From the NCBI RefSeq assembly GCF_039530285.1, contig NZ_BAAAOK010000004.1, positions 248,001 through 312,000 of the forward strand: 64,000 bases of DNA. Reading direction: 5' to 3'. The position numbers and the translations under genes are program-made. Numbering within the stretch: the stretch's first letter is position 1; each line of letters opens with the position of its first letter. The stretch is from Actinomadura_C alba (GTDB lineage Bacteria; Actinomycetota; Actinomycetes; Streptosporangiales; Streptosporangiaceae). This document shows, piece by piece, positions 1-8,172 of the stretch. The notes beneath the pieces were generated by a model. It was not told where the DNA came from and ran no database searches. It saw only the letters and a program-made list of their open reading frames with translations.

Positions 1-61
1 GAGCATCGCGACAGGCGATGACTCCCGTACGGTCGGGATAACCGATGACCGGTCACGTGCG

Positions 62-564
62 ATGGTTCACGCTGCGGCAGCCTTATGGGCCGCGCTTGCC
101 GGTGCCCGTGGTCTCGTCCATAAGGTGACGCTGAGCTTCTCCCGCGTCGCGTACGTGTATGAGCGGCTGGTCGAGCGTGGCCGATGGAACGCGGCCACCG
201 GCGTGGTGGTCTGGGAGCAACTCGCTGCATGTTCTTCATCCGATCGGCTGAGCGCTCTACTGGGCGATGCAGCCGATGGTGTGCCGCCTGAGGCGCTGGC
301 CGCCGGCTTGGCCGACCTCAAGACCGCAACCCGGCCGCTGCGGTGGCCGTGCTGCAGGAGGCCTTCCCCGACGTGCCGATCTGGTACGGCAGATTTACCC
401 GGCATTACTGGGCCCTGGTCGGCGACCAGCTCCTTGAGGCCCATCACCCCGCGCAGCTCGCCCGCATCCTCGACGACCTCACCTCATCGCGGCCACGCCG
501 ACCGAAACACGGTCGTACGGTTCGTGCACAGTCCCGGGCGCCGGACCGTACGGCCCTCCCATGA
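62..564 (+). pseudogene. Frameshifted or left-truncated hypothetical gene
   Basis: No family is recognised. Two overlapping plus-strand reading frames look like halves of one small protein. The first runs from 62 to about 330 with protein-like composition (VTLSFSRVAYVYERLVERGR). The sense then shifts to another frame near 325-345, where a coherent stretch reads FPDVPIWYGRFTRHYWALVG, then LLEAHHPAQLARILDDL, ending at a TGA at 562-564. The second half resembles short actinobacterial hypothetical proteins with an IW-G-TR-WWAL pattern. The first frame is open to the left edge of the window, so the gene may begin outside. A single-base indel, real or a sequencing error, would explain the arrangement. 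Confidence 0.3.
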
Positions 565-788
565 TGGCCGAGGCGGCGCAACCGGCCCCCGCTTCGGTCG
601 GTCGTGGCGGGCGCGGGGTTGGCATCCGCTCGTTGACCAGCGGGCCGCGCGCATCGCCGCTGGCGCCGGGGTACGGCCCGGGGAACTGGTGGTGGACATC
701 GGTGCTCGCCTGGCTGATCGATCGAGCACTGCCGGCCGGTGGACCGACTGGATGTGCCTGTCACGCCGAGCGGCCAAGGATCGCTAAG

Positions 789-1439
789 GTGCTCGGCGTG
801 GCCGATCTGTATGAATTGCTGGTGACTGCTGATCTCCCAGACGACCTCTCGGAGGCCGAGGTGGCTGAGCTTCGCTGGCATCTCGGGCTTGGGCCAGAGC
901 CTGAGGCGTTCACTATCGTGACCGGCTTTCCCGAGGTGTTCGTCGACGACTACGACGACCCCCAGGTTGCTGACAGTGGGGAAGGCTCTTGGGAGACTCT
1001 GCGTCGTCCAGCGCTGGCGGAGCGCGGGCCGGCCCACAGGATCGGCGGAGTGCTCTTCTCAGAGCTGGCGCGTCGCGAAGGCCCTGCCCGCCCGGGCTGG
1101 GCGCTGACCTCACGCCAGGAGATCCACGCCGCGGAGTTCCAGGGGCCGACCGAGCTGATCCGGTGGCTGAGTGAACGGGTGAACGACCGGATGTTCGATC
1201 TCAGCCTGCACATGCGCTTCTATGAGGATGATGTTCTCCAACCAGCCTCCCTCGAGAAGGACGAGCTCGTGATCCACGAGATCGTGTCCAAGACGCCCTC
1301 TCCACCCGTCCTTCGCCTGATCGCTGACGGCAAGCGGATCGAAGCAATCACCCAGGTCCGCTCGGACACCGGTATGAGCCTCGAGAAGGCCAGGAGATAC
1401 GTCGATGCGCTGCGGACAGGCCACGTCATCTTGGTATAG
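789..1439 (+). CDS. Hypothetical protein with ribosomal L7/L12-like C-terminal motif
   Basis: 216 residues from the GTG at 789, chosen because the sequence upstream in this frame is low-complexity and not protein-like. No enzyme motif is recognised. The last 45 residues carry a hydrophobic start (PPVLRLIADGKRIEAI) followed by VRSDTGMSLEKARRYVDAL. This resembles the helix-turn-helix end of the ribosomal L7/L12 C-terminal domain, a module also found in actinobacterial proteins of unknown role. The middle part is acidic and probably soluble. There is no signal peptide or membrane segment. It is separate from the downstream glycosyltransferase, with no sign of a shared operon beyond the 76-base spacing. 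It probably lies outside the antibiotic cluster. Confidence 0.55.
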   Translation: MLGVADLYELLVTADLPDDLSEAEVAELRWHLGLGPEPEAFTIVTGFPEVFVDDYDDPQVADSGEGSWETLRRPALAERGPAHRIGGVLFSELARREGPARPGWALTSRQEIHAAEFQGPTELIRWLSERVNDRMFDLSLHMRFYEDDVLQPASLEKDELVIHEIVSKTPSPPVLRLIADGKRIEAITQVRSDTGMSLEKARRYVDALRTGHVILV

Positions 1440-1515
1440 GCGCCGCGCAACAGTGCACATCTGCCGGATCGGGGACGCCAGACGCCGGCCGGGGCAGGGG
1501 GAGGCGGGCGGACCG

Positions 1516-2949
1516 GTGACTGCTCGGTCGCGTCGAAACATCTGGGCACCTGCGGTGCCGATCGTTCCCGCCCTCGTGACGCTGGCCGTGACGGTGTGGG
1601 GTATCGGCGGGCCCTCGTACTGGCGGGACGAGTCCGTCAGCGTCGCCGCCGCTCACGGGTCGCTGGCGGATCTCCGGCTGTTTCTGCGGGACACCGACGC
1701 GGTCCATGCCTTCTACTACCTGCTGCTGCGTCCGGTGACCGCTCTGGGGACCAGCGAGATGATCACCCGGATGCCGTCGGTGGTCGCGGCGGCGCTGGCC
1801 GCCGCCGGGATCGCGGTGCTGGGGCGGCGCCTTTATTCAGCAGCGGCGGGTCTGTTCGGTGGCTTGATGTACGCGGTCCTGCCGGTGGTCAGCCGTTATG
1901 CACAGGAGGTCCGCCAGTACGCACTGGTCAGCGCGGGTGCTGTTCTGGCGACGTATGTCCTGGTTCGCGCACTGGAGCGGTCTCGGCCACCGCTCGTGCT
2001 GTATGCGGCGTACGGAGGCGTTCTGGCGCTGCTGGGCTGGTTGCATCTCTACTCGTTGTTCCTTGTCGCGGCGCACGGTGTGACAGTGCTCATGTGGCGT
2101 GGACGCGCTCATCTCCTCGGCTGGGCTTGCGGGGTCGGCGCGGCGGTGGCCCTGGCGGCGCCGCTGGCTCTGATGGCGTATGGCCAGCAGGCGCAGGTGG
2201 CGTGGCTGAGTCCGCCCGGGATCAGCGTTCCCATGGACTTCGGCTTGGAGGTCGCGGGAACCGTCCCCGCACTCCTGCTGCTCCTCCTGCTGGCGGTAAT
2301 CGGGGTCGCGGGTCCACGTGGTCGCATCGAGTACATCGCCGTGGTCGTGCCCTGGCTGATCGTTCCCTTCACGTTGGCGGTGACGATCTCCCGGATACAG
2401 CCCGTTTATCACCCGCGTTATCTTCTCCACTGCGTTTGCGCGTTGGCCCTAGTAGCCGGTGTCGGTCTGGCGTACCTGGCGGAGCGGCTCCCCGGCTGGA
2501 CGCGAACGGCCGTTCCGATCGTGGCGCTGGCCGTTCTCGCCGTCTTGAGCCTGCCCGCCCAGTTGGCGATCCGTGAACCGACCGCGCGCCCGGACAATCT
2601 CCGTGCCCTGGCCACCGTGCTTGGCGGCAAGGCCGAACCGGGGGACGCGGTGCTGTACGTTCCCGCGTACCGGAGGATCTTCGCGACCGCCTACGAAGAC
2701 GCGTTCGACCGCCTTGACGCCGAGACGCTTCACGGCCAGGGACTGACCGACCTGCCGACCGGCGACCTCCGGGCGGCACTGGCCGATGAACGCCGGATCT
2801 GGGTTGTGGAGATCCCGCCACCGGGAAGCGAGTACCGCACGCCCACACCGAGGCGCAACCTGACAGCCCTGCGTTCCGACAAACGCTTCAGCCGAGCGGA
2901 CTCCTGGGACTTCGGAGGTGTCCATCTCGCGCTGTACGTTCGGACCTGA
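1516..2949 (+). CDS. GT39/PMT-type membrane glycosyltransferase
   Basis: 477 residues from the GTG at 1516, preceded by a purine-rich AGGGGGAGG. The protein is a polytopic membrane protein. After a first hydrophobic helix it carries GPSYWRDESVSVAAAHG, which has the acidic DE pair that GT-C glycosyltransferases use in the first extracytoplasmic loop. It then has many hydrophobic segments to about residue 400 and a soluble C-terminal region of about 80 residues. YAQEVRQYAL near residue 135 is typical of this family. Such enzymes transfer a sugar from a polyprenyl-phosphate donor to wall glycans or proteins outside the membrane. They do not decorate small molecules in the cytosol, so a role in glycosylating an enediyne is unlikely. 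The exact substrate cannot be read from the sequence. Confidence 0.75.
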   Translation: MTARSRRNIWAPAVPIVPALVTLAVTVWGIGGPSYWRDESVSVAAAHGSLADLRLFLRDTDAVHAFYYLLLRPVTALGTSEMITRMPSVVAAALAAAGIAVLGRRLYSAAAGLFGGLMYAVLPVVSRYAQEVRQYALVSAGAVLATYVLVRALERSRPPLVLYAAYGGVLALLGWLHLYSLFLVAAHGVTVLMWRGRAHLLGWACGVGAAVALAAPLALMAYGQQAQVAWLSPPGISVPMDFGLEVAGTVPALLLLLLLAVIGVAGPRGRIEYIAVVVPWLIVPFTLAVTISRIQPVYHPRYLLHCVCALALVAGVGLAYLAERLPGWTRTAVPIVALAVLAVLSLPAQLAIREPTARPDNLRALATVLGGKAEPGDAVLYVPAYRRIFATAYEDAFDRLDAETLHGQGLTDLPTGDLRAALADERRIWVVEIPPPGSEYRTPTPRRNLTALRSDKRFSRADSWDFGGVHLALYVRT

Positions 2950-3194
2950 CGAGTCCTCCCACCCGCCCGGAGGCGGACCGCGGCAGCACTGATATCGAGC
3001 CTTGCCCGGCGACCCGGGCAGTCCAAGAGAAGCGACGACCGTGCGCAGGCGCCTACGCTCGCCGGTGATGTACAGGCAGTCCCCTTGATGTGGCGAAGAC
3101 CGGCGGACCGATGGGTGGACGTATGGGGCCTGAGTACAAGGGATTTGGGGCGGATGAGCCATCCGGGCTGAGCTGGCATTGAGGCGGTTGAGGT

Positions 3195-4517
3195 ATGAGT
3201 CTGCTGGTTGTCGGTTTGAGTCACTCGAGCGCGCCGGTGGCGATGTTGGAAGATGTTGCGGTGGCTGACGATGATCTCGTCAAGTTGCTGCATGAGATGT
3301 ATGAATCCGTGCATGTGACCGAGGCATTGATCGTGTCGACCTGTAACCGCATTGAGGTTTATGCCGCGGTGAACAAGTTCCATGTCGGGGTCTCGGCGGT
3401 GTCGGAGTCGTTGTCCCGGTTTTCGGGGGTGCCGCTGGAGGAGTTGTCTCGGTATCTGTATGTCCACTACGAGGAGCGGGCGATCCAGCACGTGTTCGCG
3501 GTGGCGTGTGGGCTGGAGTCGATGGTGATCGGCGAGGGCCAGATCCTGGGTCAGATTCGGCGGGCGTTCCGGCTGGCTCAGGCGGAGGGCACGGTCGGTC
3601 GTGGCCTGCACGAGGTGGTCCAGCGGGCGCTGCGGGTGGGTAAGCGGGCACATGCTCAGACCGGTATCGACAAGGCCGGGGCGTCGTTGGTCGGCGTCGG
3701 TCTGCGGGACGCGGCCGAGCATCTCGGGCCGCTGAGGGGTAAGCAGGCGCTGGTGGTCGGTGCGGGGTCGATGAGCGCGCTGGCCGTGACTGTGCTGGCC
3801 CGCGCGGGTGTGGGTGAGATCGTTATCGCCAATCGTACGTACGTGCGTGCGGTCAGGCTGGCGCGGGCTGCGCAGGTGCCTGCACGTGCGATCGAGCTGA
3901 CCGATCTGGGTGCTGCGCTGGCCACCGCCGATGTGGTTGTGTCCTGTACGGGGGCGAATGGACTGGTCATCACCGCAGATTTTCTGGAAGAGAATCTCGG
4001 GGCGGGCCCCAAGTTCTTGCTCGATCTTGCGTTGCCGCACGATGTCGATCCGGCTGTGGGTGATCTGTCCGGTGTCATGCTGGAGGGTCTCGAGGATCTG
4101 CGCAGGTCCGCGCAGACACGTGGCGTGATCGGTCCAGAGGCCATCGATGCGGTGCGCCGGATCGTGACCGAGGAGGTCGCCGCGTTCCTTGATGCCGCGC
4201 GGGCGGCGGCGGTCGCGCCGACCGTGGTCGCGCTGCACGGTAAGGCCGTAAGGATCGTCGAGGCGGAACTGGCCAGGCTGACGGGGCGGCTGCCGGAGCT
4301 GGACGACAGGGTGCAGGGCGAGATCGCTCGGACCGTTCGGCGTGTGGTGGACAAGCTCTTGCACACGCCGACCGTGCGGGTCAAGGCGTTGGCGGCCGCA
4401 GCGGGCGGCGACGCCTACGCCACCGCGCTACGTGAATTGTTCGACCTCGATCCGAAGGCACCCGAGGCCGTGACCCGTTCCGACATCGCAACGCCCGGCG
4501 GGCGGAGCGAGTCATGA
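3195..4517 (+). CDS. hemA: Glutamyl-tRNA reductase HemA
   Basis: 440 residues, the full length for actinobacterial HemA. It reduces glutamyl-tRNA(Glu) to glutamate-1-semialdehyde, the first committed step of the C5 tetrapyrrole pathway. The catalytic cysteine is Cys50 in STCNRIEVY. GLESMVIGEGQILGQIRRAF follows near residue 112, the NADPH-binding VVGAGSMSALAV near residue 190, and a helical dimerisation domain at the C-terminus. The ATG has a weak GAGG upstream. Actinobacterial hemA usually leads an operon with hemC, hemD and hemB, but here it stands alone before a membrane protein gene. It may be a second copy, either a chance neighbour or supplying haem for the two cluster P450s and corrin for the B12-type radical SAM enzyme. 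The choice cannot be made from this window. Confidence 0.93.
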   Translation: MSLLVVGLSHSSAPVAMLEDVAVADDDLVKLLHEMYESVHVTEALIVSTCNRIEVYAAVNKFHVGVSAVSESLSRFSGVPLEELSRYLYVHYEERAIQHVFAVACGLESMVIGEGQILGQIRRAFRLAQAEGTVGRGLHEVVQRALRVGKRAHAQTGIDKAGASLVGVGLRDAAEHLGPLRGKQALVVGAGSMSALAVTVLARAGVGEIVIANRTYVRAVRLARAAQVPARAIELTDLGAALATADVVVSCTGANGLVITADFLEENLGAGPKFLLDLALPHDVDPAVGDLSGVMLEGLEDLRRSAQTRGVIGPEAIDAVRRIVTEEVAAFLDAARAAAVAPTVVALHGKAVRIVEAELARLTGRLPELDDRVQGEIARTVRRVVDKLLHTPTVRVKALAAAAGGDAYATALRELFDLDPKAPEAVTRSDIATPGGRSES

Positions 4518-4724
4518 GGCGTGACAATTGAATCCTTCGTCCCAGCTGTACGGTCGTCGTAACCGCCGACTCTCAGTGCCACGCTCTAATCCGTCTGACC
4601 GCATCGGCGAAGTCGCAATCTGAAAGACGTACCGCGCAGTGAGAATGTGGAACCGTCTTGTCCGACGGCCGGTCAAGTCGGCCGTTGAGTATCGGACGTG
4701 CTCCCTCGCGCGGAGGAATTCACA

Positions 4725-5717
4725 ATGTCACAGGCCGTCGAGAATCCGGGTCCTCCGCCGCCGGCCGCCGTCGTGACCACGGGTGTTCACCAAACGGCGA
4801 CCTCGATGTTCGTCAACGGACATTTTCCGCGCCGAAGGCTCCTGGTGATCGTGCTCAGCGCGCTGGCCGGTTTCCTGCTCACCGTGGTGTGGTCGGCGGA
4901 ATTCGTCGACCAGACCATCGGCGACAATGTGGCCGACACCATGCTCGGCCACGAGGCCAAGGACGCGCCGATCAGCGGCATCCTGGCGGGCATCGCCTTC
5001 GCCTTCGCCTCCGGGGTCGCCGGGACCTTCACCGCCTGCAACGTGGCCGCCTTCGGTGCGTTGGCCCCGGCCGTGGGACAGACCCGGACGGCGCGGGGAC
5101 GGGTGTTGCAGATGTTCAAGCCACTCGGCTGGCTTTCAGTGGGGATGATCACGATTTCCGCGACGTACGGGGCGATCGTCGCCCTCGTCGGCACCCGGAT
5201 GCCGCAGTTCCAGACGGCGACGGTCAGGGTCGGATGGTCGCCGCGGATGATCCAGTCGATGATCGTGTTCGGCATCATCGGCCTGATCATGATCTTCCTG
5301 GGGCTGGCCGCCCTGGGCGTGGTGCGCGATCCGATGGCGCGCATCTCAGCGCGTTTCCCGAACGCGCCGATGGTCCTCATGGGAGCGCTGATCGGCGGCT
5401 TCCTCATCGGGCGTCCGTTCGGCCTGTTCCGGCAGATGTTCCGCGACGCCGCAGAGAGCCACAATGTCCTCTATGGAATCGTCGCCTTCAGCCTGCAGTC
5501 GCTCGGCAATATTGTGATCATGGCGGCGATCTTCCTGCTCATGGTGCTCTTGGCCGGCCGCCGCCTGCAGAACTGGATCGCCGCCGAACCGAGCAGGGCC
5601 TCCGTCATCGTGGCCGTCGCCTTCATCGTCGCCGGAGTTTTCACGGTGTTGTATTGGGACGTGCGAATTCTCGAGCGCCGTGAGTTGATCTGGTATCCGC
5701 TCGCGCCTTGGGCCTGA
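4725..5717 (+). CDS. Polytopic membrane protein, CcdA/DsbD-like pattern
   Basis: 330 residues from the ATG at 4725, chosen for the GGAGG nine bases upstream; the frame is open further upstream without a good ribosome site. Six or seven hydrophobic segments are visible: near residues 35-55, 85-115, 135-160, 185-210, 220-245, 265-290 and 300-320. A segment reading GVAGTFTACNVAAFGALAP resembles the Cys-containing transmembrane segments of CcdA/DsbD-like electron-transfer or exporter proteins. Only one such cysteine is obvious, so redox function is unproven. It precedes the enediyne cassette on the same strand by about 220 bases and may be the first gene of that block. Enediyne clusters often include uncharacterised membrane proteins. 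No family is assigned with confidence. Confidence 0.6.
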   Translation: MSQAVENPGPPPPAAVVTTGVHQTATSMFVNGHFPRRRLLVIVLSALAGFLLTVVWSAEFVDQTIGDNVADTMLGHEAKDAPISGILAGIAFAFASGVAGTFTACNVAAFGALAPAVGQTRTARGRVLQMFKPLGWLSVGMITISATYGAIVALVGTRMPQFQTATVRVGWSPRMIQSMIVFGIIGLIMIFLGLAALGVVRDPMARISARFPNAPMVLMGALIGGFLIGRPFGLFRQMFRDAAESHNVLYGIVAFSLQSLGNIVIMAAIFLLMVLLAGRRLQNWIAAEPSRASVIVAVAFIVAGVFTVLYWDVRILERRELIWYPLAPWA

Positions 5718-5936
5718 GCCCGGCCCGCCGATGAGTGCCCGCTCGCCGCATCTCCGGCCGGGTGCTCGTCCGAAGAGCGCTGCCCGCCTTCATGTGCCGA
5801 CCGTGGCCGGCGCGATGCGCCTGCTCTCATGCGCTCATCCCCGCCCGACTGCGGCATGGCAATTCGGGAGATGTATCCCTTTCCTTGCTGTATGAGCATG
5901 TAATCGCCATCACTGTCCGGTTGTCCGGGAGGAACG

Positions 5937-6932
5937 ATGCCCACCGTCCTCGGGTCTCTGCGCAGGCTCGTGCTCGCCCCGACGCTGGCGGAGGTGACGT
6001 TCGGTCGGCGAGGGTTCCCGGCGGAACCCACGGCGGCTGCCCGGCGGCTCGAGGCCATCCCCCAGTCGGTGATCTGCGGGTTCGAGTGGGGGATCGACAC
6101 GCGCGATCAGTGGGAACTCGAGCGCAGGTTGGATTTCGTGATCCCGGAGCTGCGCGGATTCGCCTATGAGGGCGCGACGATGGCGTGCACGGTTCTGGAC
6201 GCGATGCGCGGCGGCCGCGGTCACCGCGCGCGTGATCTGCTGGTCGGACCGGGACAGCCGCATATCTTCCTCGCCTACATCGGCATCGGGTTCGCCATGG
6301 CACGGCTGCCGAGGGTGCTTTGGAAAAAGGTGATGCCGGACCTGACCGGATCGGCCTACTACCCGACGATGTCTTGGCTGGCGGTCGACGGTTACGGCTT
6401 CGATCGTGCCTACTTCGACACACGGCGATGGGTCGACCGGCAAGAGGTGCCGTCGCCCTATCCCTGGGAGGGCGCGCCCGATTACTTCCTGCGTGCGGTG
6501 GACCAGGGCATCGGCCGCGCGCTGTGGTTCATCGTCGGGGGCCGTGCCCCCGACGTGGCCGCCGCGGTCCGGCGCTTCGCCGAACACCGGCAGGCCGACC
6601 TGTGGAGCGGTGTCGGGCTGGCCGCCGCGTTCGCCGGCGGGGGCGAGCCCGCGGATCTGGCCGTGCTGCGGCGTGACGCGGGCGAGTACCGGGCCGAGTT
6701 GGCGCAGGGTGTGGTCTTCGCGGCCAAGGCGCGCTCGTATGCGGGGTTCGTGCCCGTGCACACCGAGGTCACGGCCACGGCGCTGGCCGGCTTGTCGACC
6801 GAGGCGGCCGTGGCGCTCGCCGACGGCGCCGCCGTGCCGGCCGGGGCCGCCGGCGCGGTGCCCGCCTACGAACTGTGGCGCAGGAACGTGCGGAACCATT
6901 TCGCGTCGGAGGTGGACCTTTCCGCAGGTTGA
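5937..6932 (+). CDS. DUF1702 enediyne-associated protein (UnbL/E3 type)
   Basis: 331 residues; the ATG is preceded by GGGAGG at the proper distance. The protein resembles the DUF1702 family, which is found almost only beside enediyne polyketide synthases and includes UnbL/E3-type proteins. Recognisable blocks are LRGFAYEGATMACTVLDAMR near residue 75, IFLAYIGIGFAMARLPRVLW near residue 110, and DGYGFDRAYFDTRRW near residue 150. DQGIGRALWFIVGG follows near 190 and a WSGVGLAAAFAGGG block near 222. No catalytic motif is known. It starts the conserved gene order DUF1702, DUF1702, unbV, unbU, PKS. The family is needed in enediyne core formation, but its reaction is not established. The gene 247 bases downstream is a paralogue. 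Confidence 0.85.
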   Translation: MPTVLGSLRRLVLAPTLAEVTFGRRGFPAEPTAAARRLEAIPQSVICGFEWGIDTRDQWELERRLDFVIPELRGFAYEGATMACTVLDAMRGGRGHRARDLLVGPGQPHIFLAYIGIGFAMARLPRVLWKKVMPDLTGSAYYPTMSWLAVDGYGFDRAYFDTRRWVDRQEVPSPYPWEGAPDYFLRAVDQGIGRALWFIVGGRAPDVAAAVRRFAEHRQADLWSGVGLAAAFAGGGEPADLAVLRRDAGEYRAELAQGVVFAAKARSYAGFVPVHTEVTATALAGLSTEAAVALADGAAVPAGAAGAVPAYELWRRNVRNHFASEVDLSAG

Positions 6933-7179
6933 TCCGACCCTGTGTGAGCCGAACGTCAGTCGCATATCAGCCGCATTGACGAGTGGTTTCTGATCGGCTT
7001 CGACCGGTCACCGGCTTGCCGCCGCCGGTGTTATGCGTTGCCATTTGTTCTGGATGCGATCGCCGCCCGGATCAATGTCGCAATCGTACTGTTCGGTGAG
7101 CAATGACGAAGTAGCCGCTATCCGGTGCAGTCTGGGTAGATTCGACCGAGCAGGTGTCTATCTCGTCGAGGAGAATGCG

Positions 7180-8169
7180 TTGCCCGCCATTTTGCGAAAA
7201 TTGGGTCGTCGTGTGCTCACCCCGGACGACTCGGAGACGAGTCTGGTAAAACGTGGTTTCCATGTGAAGAATGATGCCGCCCGAGAAATGCTCGAGACGA
7301 TCGGCCGGAACTTTCTCACGGGTTTCGGTCACGCCGTCGAGGCGGGTTCGGCCGACGCGCTGCCCGCGCTTCTGGAAAGGGTCCCGATACGGTTCCGCGG
7401 GTTCGCCTATGAGGGCGCGGCGATGGGGTTCACCATGGTCGACGCGCTGACCTTCGCACGAAGCCGCCGGTTGCGCGGATTCCTGACGGGCCCGGGCGAC
7501 GACCACGTCTATATGGCCTACATCGGAGTCGGCTGGGCGATGGCCCGGCTGCCGAGGTTCCGCTGGCCCAAGCTCCGGCTCGACCCGCTCCTGCAGTGGT
7601 TCGTGCTCGACGGCTACGGCTTTCACCAGGCGTACTTCCGGACGGATCGGTACGTCCGGAAGCACTATCGGGAACCACTGTTCCCCTGGCCGGCCGATGA
7701 TCCGTACGGGTACGCCGGCCGTGCACTCGACCAGGGCATAGGGCGGGCCCTGTGGTTCGTCGGCGGCACCGACCCGGATGTGGTGGCCACGGTGATCGAA
7801 GGCTTCCCCGCGGTCCGGCGGCCCGATCTCTACTCCGGCGCGGGACTGGCCGCGACCTATGCGGGCGGCGCCGACGAGGACGAGCTGCGGGGGTTCTGGA
7901 AGCGCGCAGGGAGGCACCGTCCCCAGGTCGCACAGGGGTGCGCCTTCGCGGCCGAGGCCCGGCGACGGTCCGGCCTGGAGGTGCCCCACACCGAGGTGGC
8001 GACCCAGGTCTTCTGTGACATGTCCCCCGACCGGGCGGCACAGATCTGCATCGACGCAATGCCGGGCCGTGGCGAGAAGGCCACCGGAGAGAGTCAGGGG
8101 ACGCAGCTCCCCTTTGAGCAATGGCGGCGGCGCATCGCCGACGAGTTCGTATCACTTGGGAGGTGCTAG
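7180..8169 (+). CDS. Second DUF1702 enediyne-associated protein
   Basis: 329 residues from the TTG at 7180. This start is chosen because GAGGAG lies six bases upstream and because the resulting N-terminus (LPAILRKLGRRVLTP) aligns with the upstream paralogue (MPTVLGSLRRLVLAP). An upstream ATG in the same frame at 7033 would add 49 unlikely residues. It shares all the blocks of the first DUF1702 protein: RFRGFAYEGAAMGFTMVDAL, VYMAYIGVGWAMARLPRF, DGYGFHQAYFRTDRY, DQGIGRALWFVGG and YSGAGLAATYAGG. Its function is unknown. Presence next to unbV and the polyketide synthase is characteristic of enediyne loci. Its stop codon is four bases before the unbV start, so the two are probably co-translated. 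Confidence 0.85.
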   Translation: MPAILRKLGRRVLTPDDSETSLVKRGFHVKNDAAREMLETIGRNFLTGFGHAVEAGSADALPALLERVPIRFRGFAYEGAAMGFTMVDALTFARSRRLRGFLTGPGDDHVYMAYIGVGWAMARLPRFRWPKLRLDPLLQWFVLDGYGFHQAYFRTDRYVRKHYREPLFPWPADDPYGYAGRALDQGIGRALWFVGGTDPDVVATVIEGFPAVRRPDLYSGAGLAATYAGGADEDELRGFWKRAGRHRPQVAQGCAFAAEARRRSGLEVPHTEVATQVFCDMSPDRAAQICIDAMPGRGEKATGESQGTQLPFEQWRRRIADEFVSLGRC

Positions 8170-8172
8170 TTC

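Noticed and set aside
1516..2949. The membrane glycosyltransferase as an enediyne glycosyltransferase
   Set aside because: It is a multi-membrane GT-C enzyme that uses lipid-linked sugar donors, not a soluble GT1-type enzyme for small molecules.
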